This document shows positions 42,974-51,345 of a stretch of DNA of 64,000 nt, in pieces. The stretch's first letter is position 1, and each line of letters opens with the position of its first letter. Made by a program: the position numbers and the translations under genes. Below the pieces are notes generated by a model that searched no databases, was not told the DNA's origin, and saw only the letters and a list, made by a program, of their open reading frames with translations. The stretch is from contig CAWCGU010000006.1 in assembly GCA_963795195.1 (NCBI GenBank), positions 2,604,001 through 2,668,000 of the forward strand, in the 5' to 3' direction. This stretch comes from CAWCGU01 sp963795195. GTDB lineage: Bacteria > Actinomycetota > Thermoleophilia > Solirubrobacterales > 70-9.

Positions 42974-45295
42974 ATGCGCAACGGCATGGTTCGACTCGCC
43001 GGTTTCCTCGCTCGCCGGCGCTGGTGGGTGGTCGGCGTTTGGCTGCTCGTCGTCGTGGCCGCGATTCCGCTCGCGTCGCGACAGACCGAGGATCTCACCG
43101 GTGGCGGCTTCGACGTGCCGGGGAGCGAATCCGGGCGTGCCGAGTCCGCGCTCGAGTCAAAGTTCGCGACGCACGGCGGGGCGGCCATGGGGGCCGTTCT
43201 GCGGCCGCAGGGTGAGGCAACCATCGCGCAGGCCCGCGCCGCAACCGAGCGGCTCGTCGCTGACGTCGCCGAGATCAACGGAGCAACCATCGATCCGCGG
43301 GTCCTTGCGACCGCGGGCGAGCAGCTGCAGGCGGGTCGCGTCGCCGTGGTCCCGATCCAGTCGAACGTTCCCAGCGACCAGCTCGTCGACTCGAGCTCCG
43401 AGCTTCGCGAGGCTGTCGATCCTGGTACGACCGTGGACGGTGTCACCACCTTTCTGACCGGGCAGCACGCCGCCTGGGCGGGTCTGCAGGAGCTCTCCAA
43501 GGAGGACCTCGAGAAGGCCGAAGTGATCGGTTTCCCGATCGTGCTGTTGATCCTGCTCGCCGTCTTCGGCTCGCTCGCCGCGGCCTCGCTTCCTCTGGCA
43601 CTCGGTTTCGTCTCCGTCATCGTCACGGGGGCGGTCATCTATCTGCTCTCCCAGCAGATGGAGATGTCGGTCTTTGTCACCAACATGGCCTCGATGATCG
43701 GCATCGGGGTGGCGATCGACTACTCGCTGTTCATCCTCGCCCGCTTCCGTGAATCAGTGCGCGCAGGAGCAAGTGCCGCCGAGGCGCGAGCGGAGGCACT
43801 TTCAACCTCGGGGCTGGCGGTGGGGTTCTCCGGTTTGGCGGTGATCATCTCGCTGGCCGGCCTCTGGATGGTCGACAACCAGACCCTGCGATCGATGGCG
43901 CTGGGAGCGATGGTCGTCGTCGCCGTCTCGATCCTGACGGCGATCATCCTGTTGCCGGCGCTGATCCGGATCTTCGGCAGGCGCATCGAGGCCGGTGGCG
44001 CAGTCTGGTCGGTGATCCTCGGATTCCGCCGACTCGTCTCCAATCGCCGCAGGCGCCCCGGATCCACCAATCCAAACTCCCCCGGCTTCTGGGAGCGCTG
44101 GACGGCCCGCGTTATGCGCCGGCCGGTGCTCTCGGTCGTTGCGACCAGCTCCGTCTTGCTGGTGATGGCGATCCCGGTGCTCTCGCTCGACACCGGCACG
44201 GGGGCGCTCGACCAGTTCCCCGCCGACCACGACGTTCGAGTCGGAGCCGGCTTGGCTTCCGAGCGGACCGGAGGAGGCGCCGATCCTGTCACGTTGATCG
44301 CCGAGTTCGACGATGGCGAGCTGGCGATGCCGGCGAACAGTGAGGCGACCGACGAATTGATCGCCGAGATCGAGGCGCTGCCGGGGACGGCCTACGTCGA
44401 CGAGCGGCGCGCCGGCGACGGGGCGGCGCTGATCTCGGTTACGCAGCGCGCCGAGACCGACGATCAGACGGCGGTCGACTACGTCAACGGCCTTCGCGAC
44501 GACGTCGTTCCCGGCTCGCCGCTGGCACAGCGCGCCCAGGTCTCGGTCGGAGGCGAGACGGCCCGGATCACCGACATCCGTCAGCAGATCACCTCGGCGA
44601 TGCCGTTGATCTTCGCCTTCATCCTCGGATTCTCGTTCCTCGTCCTGATGGTGATGCTGCGTTCGCTGCTGCTGCCCCTGAAGGCGCTGGCGATGAATCT
44701 GCTTTCAATCGGAGCCGCTTACGGGATCCTTGTCGTTGTCTTTCAATGGGGCTGGCTCGACGGCTTCCTCGGTTTCGAGAGCCTCGGCCACATCGACCTG
44801 CTGACGCCGCCGCTGGTGCTCGCGGTGGTCTTCGGCCTCTCGATGGACTACGAGGTCTTTTTGCTCTCGCGTATCCGTGAACGCTACGAGGACCACGGCG
44901 ACAACCGCCGCGCGGTCGCTGAGGGCCTCAGCACGTCGGCGCGGACGATCTCCTCTGCCGCGCTGATCATGACCGCGGTCTTCGCGGTGTTCGTGCTCAC
45001 CGGTGTGCCCTCGATCAAGGAGCTGGGCATGGGCAACGCGGTCGCGATCGCGCTCGACGCGACGCTCGTTCGCTTGATCCTCGTGCCGGCGACGATGCAG
45101 CTGATGGGCAAATGGAACTGGTGGCTGCCCAGCTGGCTGGACCGCATCCTTCCCAACCTCGATTTCGAGGGCAACTCGGCCGCCAAACCGGACCCAGGGC
45201 CGGAAGGCGGGACGCAGGCCGGTGACTCCGGCGATGGCGTCCGGCAGCGCGAACGCGAGCTCGCGGTCGCTGTCGCGCGGGGCGCTGCCGAATGA
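42974..45295 (+). CDS. MMPL-family RND transporter
   Basis: The 773-residue protein has two duplicated halves, each a large extracytoplasmic domain plus six helices. Early on it shows RRRWWVVGVWLLVVVAAIPL (TM1). RND motifs include GVAIDYSLFILARFRE in the first half and FGLSMDYEVFLLSRIRERY in the second. The GFSFLVLMVMLRSLLLPLKAL region is typical of MMPL transporters of actinobacteria, which move lipids across the inner membrane using the proton gradient. The Asp-Tyr pairs in the D-Y motifs are kept. It ends with a soluble tail. It is a stand-alone gene whose substrate cannot be read from its neighbours. Confidence 0.92.
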   Translation: MRNGMVRLAGFLARRRWWVVGVWLLVVVAAIPLASRQTEDLTGGGFDVPGSESGRAESALESKFATHGGAAMGAVLRPQGEATIAQARAATERLVADVAEINGATIDPRVLATAGEQLQAGRVAVVPIQSNVPSDQLVDSSSELREAVDPGTTVDGVTTFLTGQHAAWAGLQELSKEDLEKAEVIGFPIVLLILLAVFGSLAAASLPLALGFVSVIVTGAVIYLLSQQMEMSVFVTNMASMIGIGVAIDYSLFILARFRESVRAGASAAEARAEALSTSGLAVGFSGLAVIISLAGLWMVDNQTLRSMALGAMVVVAVSILTAIILLPALIRIFGRRIEAGGAVWSVILGFRRLVSNRRRRPGSTNPNSPGFWERWTARVMRRPVLSVVATSSVLLVMAIPVLSLDTGTGALDQFPADHDVRVGAGLASERTGGGADPVTLIAEFDDGELAMPANSEATDELIAEIEALPGTAYVDERRAGDGAALISVTQRAETDDQTAVDYVNGLRDDVVPGSPLAQRAQVSVGGETARITDIRQQITSAMPLIFAFILGFSFLVLMVMLRSLLLPLKALAMNLLSIGAAYGILVVVFQWGWLDGFLGFESLGHIDLLTPPLVLAVVFGLSMDYEVFLLSRIRERYEDHGDNRRAVAEGLSTSARTISSAALIMTAVFAVFVLTGVPSIKELGMGNAVAIALDATLVRLILVPATMQLMGKWNWWLPSWLDRILPNLDFEGNSAAKPDPGPEGGTQAGDSGDGVRQRERELAVAVARGAAE

Positions 45296-45322
45296 CGTCA
45301 GCAGGGATTACGATCTTTCCCG

Positions 45323-45871
45323 ATGGGGATGTTCGATTTCTTTCGCAGGCGCCGGGATCGCGAATCGGTGGAGTCGGCGATCGGTGAAATCCAGGGCGGG
45401 GGCGGGTCGGTCTCCCTCGGCGCAACGCCCGAGCGCACCGGGGCTCAGGCGCAGGAGATCGGCGGCGCTTGGCAGAACGTGCTCGGTGCCATCGCAGGAA
45501 CCGGGTCCAGTGTCCCACACCAGTCGATCGACCTGCGCAATGTCTCCGGGCTTCGCGATGACGTGATGGCTGCCCTGCGCCAGGCCGGTGTGGACCCCGA
45601 GGATCCCGGTCAGGTCGACGCCTCTGCTGTGCCGGGGCTTCAGGAGTCGCTGATGAAGGCGTTTGCATCCAACGGGATCGACTTCGAGGCCCTGACGGGT
45701 GCGGCCCTCGGGGAGGGCGCGGCGATCGCCGGCGGAGGAGCCTCGGGTCCGGTGACGGACGCGGGCGCCGTCAAGGCGCAACTCGACCAGCTCGACCAGC
45801 TCAAGGCTCAGGGCGTGCTCTCCGACGCCGAGTACCGCCAGCAGCGCCGGCGAGTGCTGGACCAGCTCTGA
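45323..45871 (+). CDS. Hypothetical protein with C-terminal SHOCT-like domain
   Basis: The 182-residue protein has a basic N-terminus (MFDFFRRRRDRESVES). A glycine-rich segment and a weakly conserved central part (NVSGLRDDVMAALRQAGVDP) follow. The C-terminal ~35 residues read LDQLDQLKAQGVLSDAEYRQQRRRVLDQL, a SHOCT (short C-terminal) domain. Its stop overlaps the CTG that I propose as the start of the following winged-helix gene (CTGA), which supports coupling. Function unknown. Confidence 0.72.
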   Translation: MGMFDFFRRRRDRESVESAIGEIQGGGGSVSLGATPERTGAQAQEIGGAWQNVLGAIAGTGSSVPHQSIDLRNVSGLRDDVMAALRQAGVDPEDPGQVDASAVPGLQESLMKAFASNGIDFEALTGAALGEGAAIAGGGASGPVTDAGAVKAQLDQLDQLKAQGVLSDAEYRQQRRRVLDQL

Positions 45872-46968
45872 GCCCGGTCGCGATTGAGTCCAGGCGCCTG
45901 CCGCTGCTGCGGACGGGCGCGCAGCTGCTGCACCGGCCGTCGGGACTGCGGCACCCTGCCGATGTCGCCCACCAGATCGCCGGTGCCCAGGCGCAGGAGC
46001 CGACCGCGGGCCGCTTCGCCTTCCGGGCGCGCCACCCGGGCTTGACCGCCGCAGACGTCGATCGCGCCCGCACCGAGGAGCGCTCCCTGATTCGCACCTG
46101 GGCGATGCGCAGCACGATGCACCTGCTGGCGGCTGACGACGTCGGCTGGATGGTGCCGTTCTTTGAGCCGGCGATGACGGCCACCTCCCGTAAGCGACTT
46201 GTTGAACTGGGCATGGAGCCCCGAGAGATACCGGTGGCAGAGCGAGCAATCAGGGAGGCGCTCGGCCGCGACGGCGCGCTGAGCCGTGACGAGCTCACGG
46301 CTTTGCTGGCCGCCAAGGGCATCGAGCTCAGAGCAGAGAAGCGCATGCACCTCTTCCGCCTGGCGGTGACCAGTGGGTGGGCCTGTCTTGGCCCCGACAA
46401 GGGCGGCCGGTCATGTTTGGTGCTCTCCGAGGACTGGCTGGGCCCGCGTCCCAAGCACGACCGCGACGCTGGTCTGCGCGAGCTGGCGCTGCGCTATCTG
46501 AGGGCGTTCGGACCGGCCACGGCAGCCGACTTCGCCGGCTGGGCAGGGTTGCCGCTGCGCGACATCCGCGCCGGGCTGAGCGCGATCGGAGGGCTGATCC
46601 GCGAGGTCAGGATCGGTGAGAAGCAGGCGTGGGCGCTGAAGGGCCGCGCCCGCGCCGTGCCGCAGGGCACGCTGCGCCTCCTGCCCGGCTGGGACACGTA
46701 CCTGATGGGCTACAGGGAGCGCGACTTCATCGCTGAGGGGGAGGATTGGAAGCGCCTGATGCCCGGGGGCGGAATGCTGCGGCCGACGGTGCTGATTGAC
46801 GGGGCGGCGGTGGGAACCTGGGGCGTGAAGCGCGGCAAGGGGAAGATCGACGTTCGGGTCGAGGCCTTCCCGGGACACCAACGACTGCTGGTTGGGGGGG
46901 ACCTTGAGAAGGAGGTCGCCGATATCGGCCGCTTCGAGGGCCTGGAGGCGTCGATTTCCCTCAAATGA
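45868..46968 (+). CDS. Winged-helix DNA-binding (AlkZ-like) protein
   Basis: In this frame homology-like sequence begins well upstream of the first standard start codon (TTG 46042): LLHRPSGLRHPADVAHQIAG and AQAQEPTAGRFAFRARHPG. This matches the AlkZ/YcaQ family N-terminus, which recognises DNA crosslinks. RTWAMRSTMHLLAADDVGWM, then MFFEP and RALKGRARAVPQGTLRLLPGWDTY, continue to the end. CTG 45868, overlapping the upstream stop, is the only plausible upstream start, giving 366 residues; a base error hiding ATG/GTG is possible. It is likely a DNA glycosylase or a relative of the streptomycete resistance protein AZL. The gene ends 75 bases before the convergent 2-hydroxyacid dehydrogenase gene. 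Confidence 0.75.
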   Translation: MSPVAIESRRLPLLRTGAQLLHRPSGLRHPADVAHQIAGAQAQEPTAGRFAFRARHPGLTAADVDRARTEERSLIRTWAMRSTMHLLAADDVGWMVPFFEPAMTATSRKRLVELGMEPREIPVAERAIREALGRDGALSRDELTALLAAKGIELRAEKRMHLFRLAVTSGWACLGPDKGGRSCLVLSEDWLGPRPKHDRDAGLRELALRYLRAFGPATAADFAGWAGLPLRDIRAGLSAIGGLIREVRIGEKQAWALKGRARAVPQGTLRLLPGWDTYLMGYRERDFIAEGEDWKRLMPGGGMLRPTVLIDGAAVGTWGVKRGKGKIDVRVEAFPGHQRLLVGGDLEKEVADIGRFEGLEASISLK

Positions 46969-46982
46969 GCCCGAAACCTGAC

Positions 46983-47025
46983 GTGCGTCGTTTTAACGTC
47001 GATATACGCCGCCCAAACGACACAC
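46983..47025. terminator. Imperfect hairpin between convergent genes
   Basis: GTG-c-GTCGTTT (46983-46993) and AAACGAC-a-CAC (47015-47025) pair at 10 of 11 positions with a 21-base loop. The site sits between the winged-helix gene and the convergent 2-hydroxyacid dehydrogenase gene. It could act as a two-way terminator; the loop is long and no clear T run follows, so this is tentative. Confidence 0.3.
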
Positions 47026-47043
47026 GACCCAAAACCGCCGCTG

Positions 47044-47991
47044 CTAGAAACCTCCCTCGTAAGCCTCTGGGTTGACGCAGCTCACCATCTGCTCCCCCGC
47101 GAGCCCCAGCAGCAGGTTCTCAACCGCCAACTCAGCCATGGCCTCCCGCGTCCGGTGCGTCGCCGAGCCGATGTGCGGCACCACGAGCAGGTTCGGAGCC
47201 CCGAGCAACGGGTCGTCTGCCGGCAGCGGTTCCGGGTCGGTGACGTCGAGCGCTGCTCCGGCGATCCAGCCCTCGCGTAGCGCCTTCCCCAGCGCAGCCT
47301 GATCCACGACCGGCCCACGTGATGTGTTGATGAGAAAGGCGGTCTCTTTCATCAACCCCAGCTCGTGCTCACCGATCAGGTGACGAGTCTCAGCGTTCAG
47401 CGGTAGGTGCACCGACACGAAGTCGGCCTCCGCCAGTAGGCGCTCGAGCCGCCATCCCTCGGTGCGTCGTTGAACCAGCACTCGCGTGTCGAACCCTTCC
47501 AGCCGCCGCTCCACCGCGGACCCGATTCGCCCACCGCCGACGATCCCCACGGTCGATCCGTGCAGGTCGCGCCCCAGGAGCAGCCCCGGCTCCCAGGTGC
47601 CCCACTGCCCACTTCTGATCAGCCGCTCGCCCTCGCTCAGCCTCCGCCCGATCCCCAGCATCAGCGCAACGGCCAGGTCGGCCGTCGACTCGGTCAGCAC
47701 GTCGGGCGTGTTGCCGACGGGGATGCCTCGCTCGGTCGCGGCCGCCACGTCCACGTTGTCAACGCCGACGGCGTAGTTGGAGATCGCTCGCAGCTGTGGT
47801 GCCGCGGCGATCAGCTCGGCGTCCACCCGGTCGGTCAGCAGGGAGAGCAGGCCCTCGGAGTGGCGCACACCGTCCAGCAGCTCACCCCGGCCCGGGGCCT
47901 GCCGTGCAGGCCAGATCGTGACCTCATGCGTCGCGCTCAGCCGCTCCAGCGCCGAGCCCGGGAGCGAGCGGGTTACGAAACAGCGGGCCAG
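47044..47991 (-). CDS. D-2-hydroxyacid dehydrogenase (glyoxylate/hydroxypyruvate reductase-like)
   Basis: The enzyme has the NAD-binding GIVGGGRIGSAVERRL, the catalytic arginine in LINTSRGPVVDQAAL, the glutamate in DVTDPEPLPADDPLL and the histidine in VVPHIGSATHRTREAMA. Upstream of the standard GTG at 47868 the frame continues with RCFVTRSLPGSALERLSAT, HEVTIWPARQAPG and GELLDGVRHSEGLL, the usual N-terminal substrate-domain strand of the family. The longest frame start is CTG at 47991, giving 315 residues, close to the family norm. The CTG lies just past the hydrolase stop. It reduces 2-oxoacids such as glyoxylate. Confidence 0.82.
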   Translation of the reverse strand: MARCFVTRSLPGSALERLSATHEVTIWPARQAPGRGELLDGVRHSEGLLSLLTDRVDAELIAAAPQLRAISNYAVGVDNVDVAAATERGIPVGNTPDVLTESTADLAVALMLGIGRRLSEGERLIRSGQWGTWEPGLLLGRDLHGSTVGIVGGGRIGSAVERRLEGFDTRVLVQRRTEGWRLERLLAEADFVSVHLPLNAETRHLIGEHELGLMKETAFLINTSRGPVVDQAALGKALREGWIAGAALDVTDPEPLPADDPLLGAPNLLVVPHIGSATHRTREAMAELAVENLLLGLAGEQMVSCVNPEAYEGGF

Positions 47992-47998
47992 TGGCCGA

Positions 47999-48899
47999 CT
48001 ACTCGCCGCTCGAGAGCCATTCGGCGATTCGCTGGCCGATCAGCTCGCCCTGATCTTCCTGAAGGAAATGGGAGGCGTTCGGAATCAGTTCCGGTTCGGG
48101 CCAGCCGAGCTTCTCCGACAGCCGTGCGCCCGCCTTGACGGGGATGATCGGGTCGCCGTCGGCCCAGAGCACGAGCGTCGGCGGGGACGAGGCCTGCAGG
48201 GCCTCGAGCGCATCGCGCCCCGCCTTCGCTCCCGGAGCATCAGGCTCCGTGGCGAGCATCAGCGGGAAGGCGCGCGTCCCGGCCTTCGATTCGGGCGTCG
48301 GGAACGGCGCCTCGTAGGCGGCGATCACGTCATCCCCCGGATCGGTTGCACAGGCCCCCCGCACGAGCATCCCGATCGGCAGGTCCTCGGTGCGCTCGAC
48401 GAAATTGCGAAACGACCACCAGGCGTCGCTCATCGTCTGGTGCCCGGTGAAGATGCCCGTGTCCATGACGACCATCCGCTCGATCCGATCCCTGTTGTCG
48501 GCGACGACGCGAAGGCCGATCGGGCCGCCCCAGTCGTGCAGCACCATCGTCACGTTGCGCAGGTCGAGGCGCTTCCAGCAGGTCCGCGATCGACGCGCAG
48601 TGGCGGTCGTAGCTGTACCAGGCGACGTCCGTCGGCTTGTCAGAGCGGCCGAAGCCGGCGAGATCGGGCGCGATGCAGCGGTGTCCGGCATCGACCAGCG
48701 GCCGCATCACCTTGCGCCACAGATAGGACCAGGTCGGCTCTCCGTGGAGCAGCACGATCGGCCCGTTGCCTCCGCCTTCCCCGCGAGACTCGTCGACGTG
48801 GGCGAGGCGCAGCCCCTCCCACTCGCGGTAACTGGGTTCCAGCTCGTACTCCGGGAGCCCTTCGAATCGTTCATCCGGCGTACGGAAGACCTCGCTCAC
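47999..48899 (-). CDS. Haloalkane dehalogenase-like alpha/beta hydrolase, frame broken by one base
   Basis: Read through one base removed near 48572 (GGAAG for GAAG), the gene gives a 299-residue protein. The first frame (start 48899) carries IVLLHGEPTWSYLWRKVMRP with the oxyanion-hole region and PDLAGFGRSDKPTDVAWYSY. The second frame continues LDLRNVTMVLHDWGGPIGLR with the nucleophile Asp in HDWGG, and ends with PTLVLWADGDPIIPVK and NASHFLQEDQGELIGQRI with the catalytic His. The stop at 47999 is followed by a CTG for the next gene. The fold, HGEPTWS and HDWGG indicate haloalkane dehalogenase or epoxide hydrolase. Sequencing error and pseudogene are both possible. Confidence 0.75.
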
Positions 48900-48964
48900 G
48901 CGGCGAGCCTATCGACGCGGCCTCTTCGATGCCGTCTCCCTCGCAGCGGGGGGCTTCCAGCCGG

Positions 48965-50288
48965 CTAGCGGGGGAGGATCCGCTGCAGGCGCAGGAACGC
49001 CAGCGGGTTGCCGCGAGGCTTGATCTTGCCGGCGAGCATCGCCCGGCGGGGGTCGGCGCCCCAGCTCGAGACCTCAATCCACTGGCGCCAGTTGGTCTCG
49101 AACGTGAGGTCCGGTTTCGCCGCCTCTCCTTGAACCGCCGCGGTAGATCCGTTGTCGACCCTGACGTGCCACGGGGCGGCGTCGCTGAAGCGCCACTGGA
49201 TCGTCAGTGGGTTCGATCCGGCCGCCTCGTGGTCGATCGACCGGGCGACGACGTCGAAGAAGAGCTCCTGGGTCTGCAGCGAGGAGTCGGGGTTGAGGTT
49301 GGGCTGGCCGACGATGCCTGCCTCGAGCATGCGGATCGCCCGCTTGGCGCGCTCCTCGCGTGAGAGCGTTGTAGTCGAAGGGAAAGACGTCGCCGGGCAT
49401 CTCGTCGATCGGGTAGCCCGCGGAGCGCCACTTGGCCTCGACCGACTGCAGGCCGAAGGCGAAGATGTCCTCCATCTCGAAGCCGTAGCAGCGCGTGTAC
49501 TCGCGATCCCAGTCAGGCGGTACGAACACCGACAGTGAGTAGGGCAGCACCTCTCGCAGCAGTTCGACTACGGCCTGCCTGCACTCGTCCGTCGCCGCAA
49601 AGCAGTCGGCGAGCGCGCGTACGCCGAAGGCGATATGGCGCTGCTCGTCGTGGGAGACGTTCTTCATGCCCTCGCTGAATCCGGGCATCGAGCCCTCCCT
49701 GACGAAGAAGTCCTCGATGAAGTGCTGTCCGGGCTGTGCGAGCGTTGCCTCGACGACCATGTGGTACAGGGCGATCGCCTGCGCAAACTTCGGCAACGAG
49801 CGGTCGGCGCGCAGCTCGTCGGCCATCTGGTCGAGCCGATCGAAGACGTTCCGGTAGCCCCAGTTGAGCTGGGGAAGGGTGGCGGCGAGCCCGTCGGCGT
49901 AGGAGCCCTCGACGCCGATCACCTCGCGAAAGAAGCGAGCGAAGAAGATCGAGTGCCTGGCCTCGTCGACCTGCTGCGTCGCGAGGAAGTACTTCTGCTC
50001 CTCGAGCGGCGCCGCGTCGATGTAGGGGGAGAGGTTGTCGGCGACGGAGTCCTCGCCGTAGAAGAACATCGAGTAGATCCAGAGGGCCGAGCGCCGCTGG
50101 ATGTCCGAGAGCGCGTCCCAGCCCGCCTGGTCGGCGCTGAAGTCGATCGCGGCAGCCTTCCAGTTGCCCTCCTCCCAGCGCCGGTAGAGATCGTCGTAGC
50201 TGATCATCGCGGCGGCCTGCCCCGAGGGATCGCGGCTCCCGTTGCTGGTGGTAGCGCCGGCCGTGGCTGCGCTCGCGATCTTTGTCAT
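48965..50288 (-). CDS. R2-like ligand-binding oxidase fused to an SCP2 sterol-binding domain, frame broken
   Basis: Two frames join near 49356-49362, where CGCGCG appears shortened by two bases (a 2-base loss restores frame, giving ~441 residues). The N-terminal ~325 residues are a ferritin-like di-metal oxidase: SMFFYGEDSVADNLSPYI, QQVDEARHSIFFARFF, VVEATLAQPGQHFIE and NVSHDEQRHIAFGVRALADC supply the carboxylate and histidine ligands (E, E..H, E, E..H). The C-terminal ~100 residues, QTQELFFDVVARSID, WHVRVDNGSTAAVQGE, PDLTFETNWRQWIEV, are an SCP2/SCPX lipid-carrier domain. Bacterial R2lox proteins (e.g. Mycobacterium) lack such a partner domain in general knowledge; the fusion suggests oxidation of a bound lipid or sterol-like substrate (inference). 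Confidence 0.75.
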
Positions 50289-50433
50289 CGACGCCTCTCT
50301 CTCCTGGTAGCCCCCGTTACCCGACTGGTTAGATGGTGACTCTAGGCCACGCAGGGGGGCCTGGGACGGGTTCGGCGCTGCGATTGGCGCGTTGTGTGAG
50401 CAATCTCACACAACCGCTGGGCTTGGACGCGGG

Positions 50434-51300
50434 TCAGTCGAGCCCGCAGGGGCAGACGGCGAGCGTGGTCGCGTGCGCATGCGCGCTGCCGGTGACCGTG
50501 ACGCCCACCAGCGCGATCTCCGTGCCGGCTGGAGCCGGGTCTTCGGAGTAGTAGACCGCCAGGCGGCCGTCCGGCATCGAGGCATTCGCGACCTCGTTCA
50601 TGGCCTCACCACCGAGCAGGGCGGTCGTGCGGATCGCCTGTGGGCTGGCGCTCGTCTCGTCCGGCGAGCGGTAGGCGGCGAGCACCAGGACCTGGTCAAC
50701 ATCCTCTTCCAGCTCGGTGGTCGCCATCACCGAGCCGGAGGGGTTGATGCCGATGCGGTCCTCCTCGACGCCGACGGAGGTCACGAGCTCGCCGGTCGGA
50801 AGGTCGTTGCCGGCCGCGGGGGTCCAGGCCATCAGCGAGCGAGTGCCCAGCTTGCTGCCCTTTTTGCTCTTGGCTTCGAGCCTGACGTTGTTGAGGCCGG
50901 TCTCGAGTTCGCACGAGCACCAGATGGTGGCCACCGCGCCTCCACCACCCCTGAACAACTTCCCGCCGCTTTCGACCGGCTCGTCGTTGACAACCAGACG
51001 CATCACAGGGGAGCCCTTGTCAAGCACCGCCATGCCCACGACGAGCGCCTCGCCCGCCGCCTTCGAGTTGATTTCGAGGCCGCCAAGGCTCTTGAAGCCC
51101 TCACGCGCGCGCAGCGTCGACGGCGAGGAGACAATCGAGCCACCAGGTGGTGCGGGGCCTCGTTCGAGGATCGGATCGGGCGGGTCCGGGTCGCTGCCGC
51201 CGCAGCCGGCGGCAAACGCGAGTGACGTACCCAGCACCAGCGATGCGGCTACCGCCGACCGACGCCGTCCCCTCCAGCTCGAGTGCCGTGTTGCATCCAT
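50434..51300 (-). CDS. Lipoprotein of unknown function
   Basis: The 288-residue protein starts with a twin-basic region and signal (RRRSAVAASLVLGTSLAFAA) ending GCGGSD, a lipobox cysteine near residue 33. The mature protein is mostly beta-rich with GGAVATIWCSCELETGLNN, LMAWTPAAGNDLPTGELVTS and the C-terminal ALVGVTVTGSAHAHATTLAV. The tail CPCG suggests a disulfide or metal site. No family recognised. It is the next gene upstream of the R2-like oxidase gene (146-base gap) on the same strand. Being membrane-anchored outside, it may sense or bind a ligand. Confidence 0.75.
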   Translation of the reverse strand: MDATRHSSWRGRRRSAVAASLVLGTSLAFAAGCGGSDPDPPDPILERGPAPPGGSIVSSPSTLRAREGFKSLGGLEINSKAAGEALVVGMAVLDKGSPVMRLVVNDEPVESGGKLFRGGGGAVATIWCSCELETGLNNVRLEAKSKKGSKLGTRSLMAWTPAAGNDLPTGELVTSVGVEEDRIGINPSGSVMATTELEEDVDQVLVLAAYRSPDETSASPQAIRTTALLGGEAMNEVANASMPDGRLAVYYSEDPAPAGTEIALVGVTVTGSAHAHATTLAVCPCGLD

Positions 51301-51345
51301 CTGCTGCGGCAGCCTATCCCTCGACGGGAAACGATGCCAGTGCGC

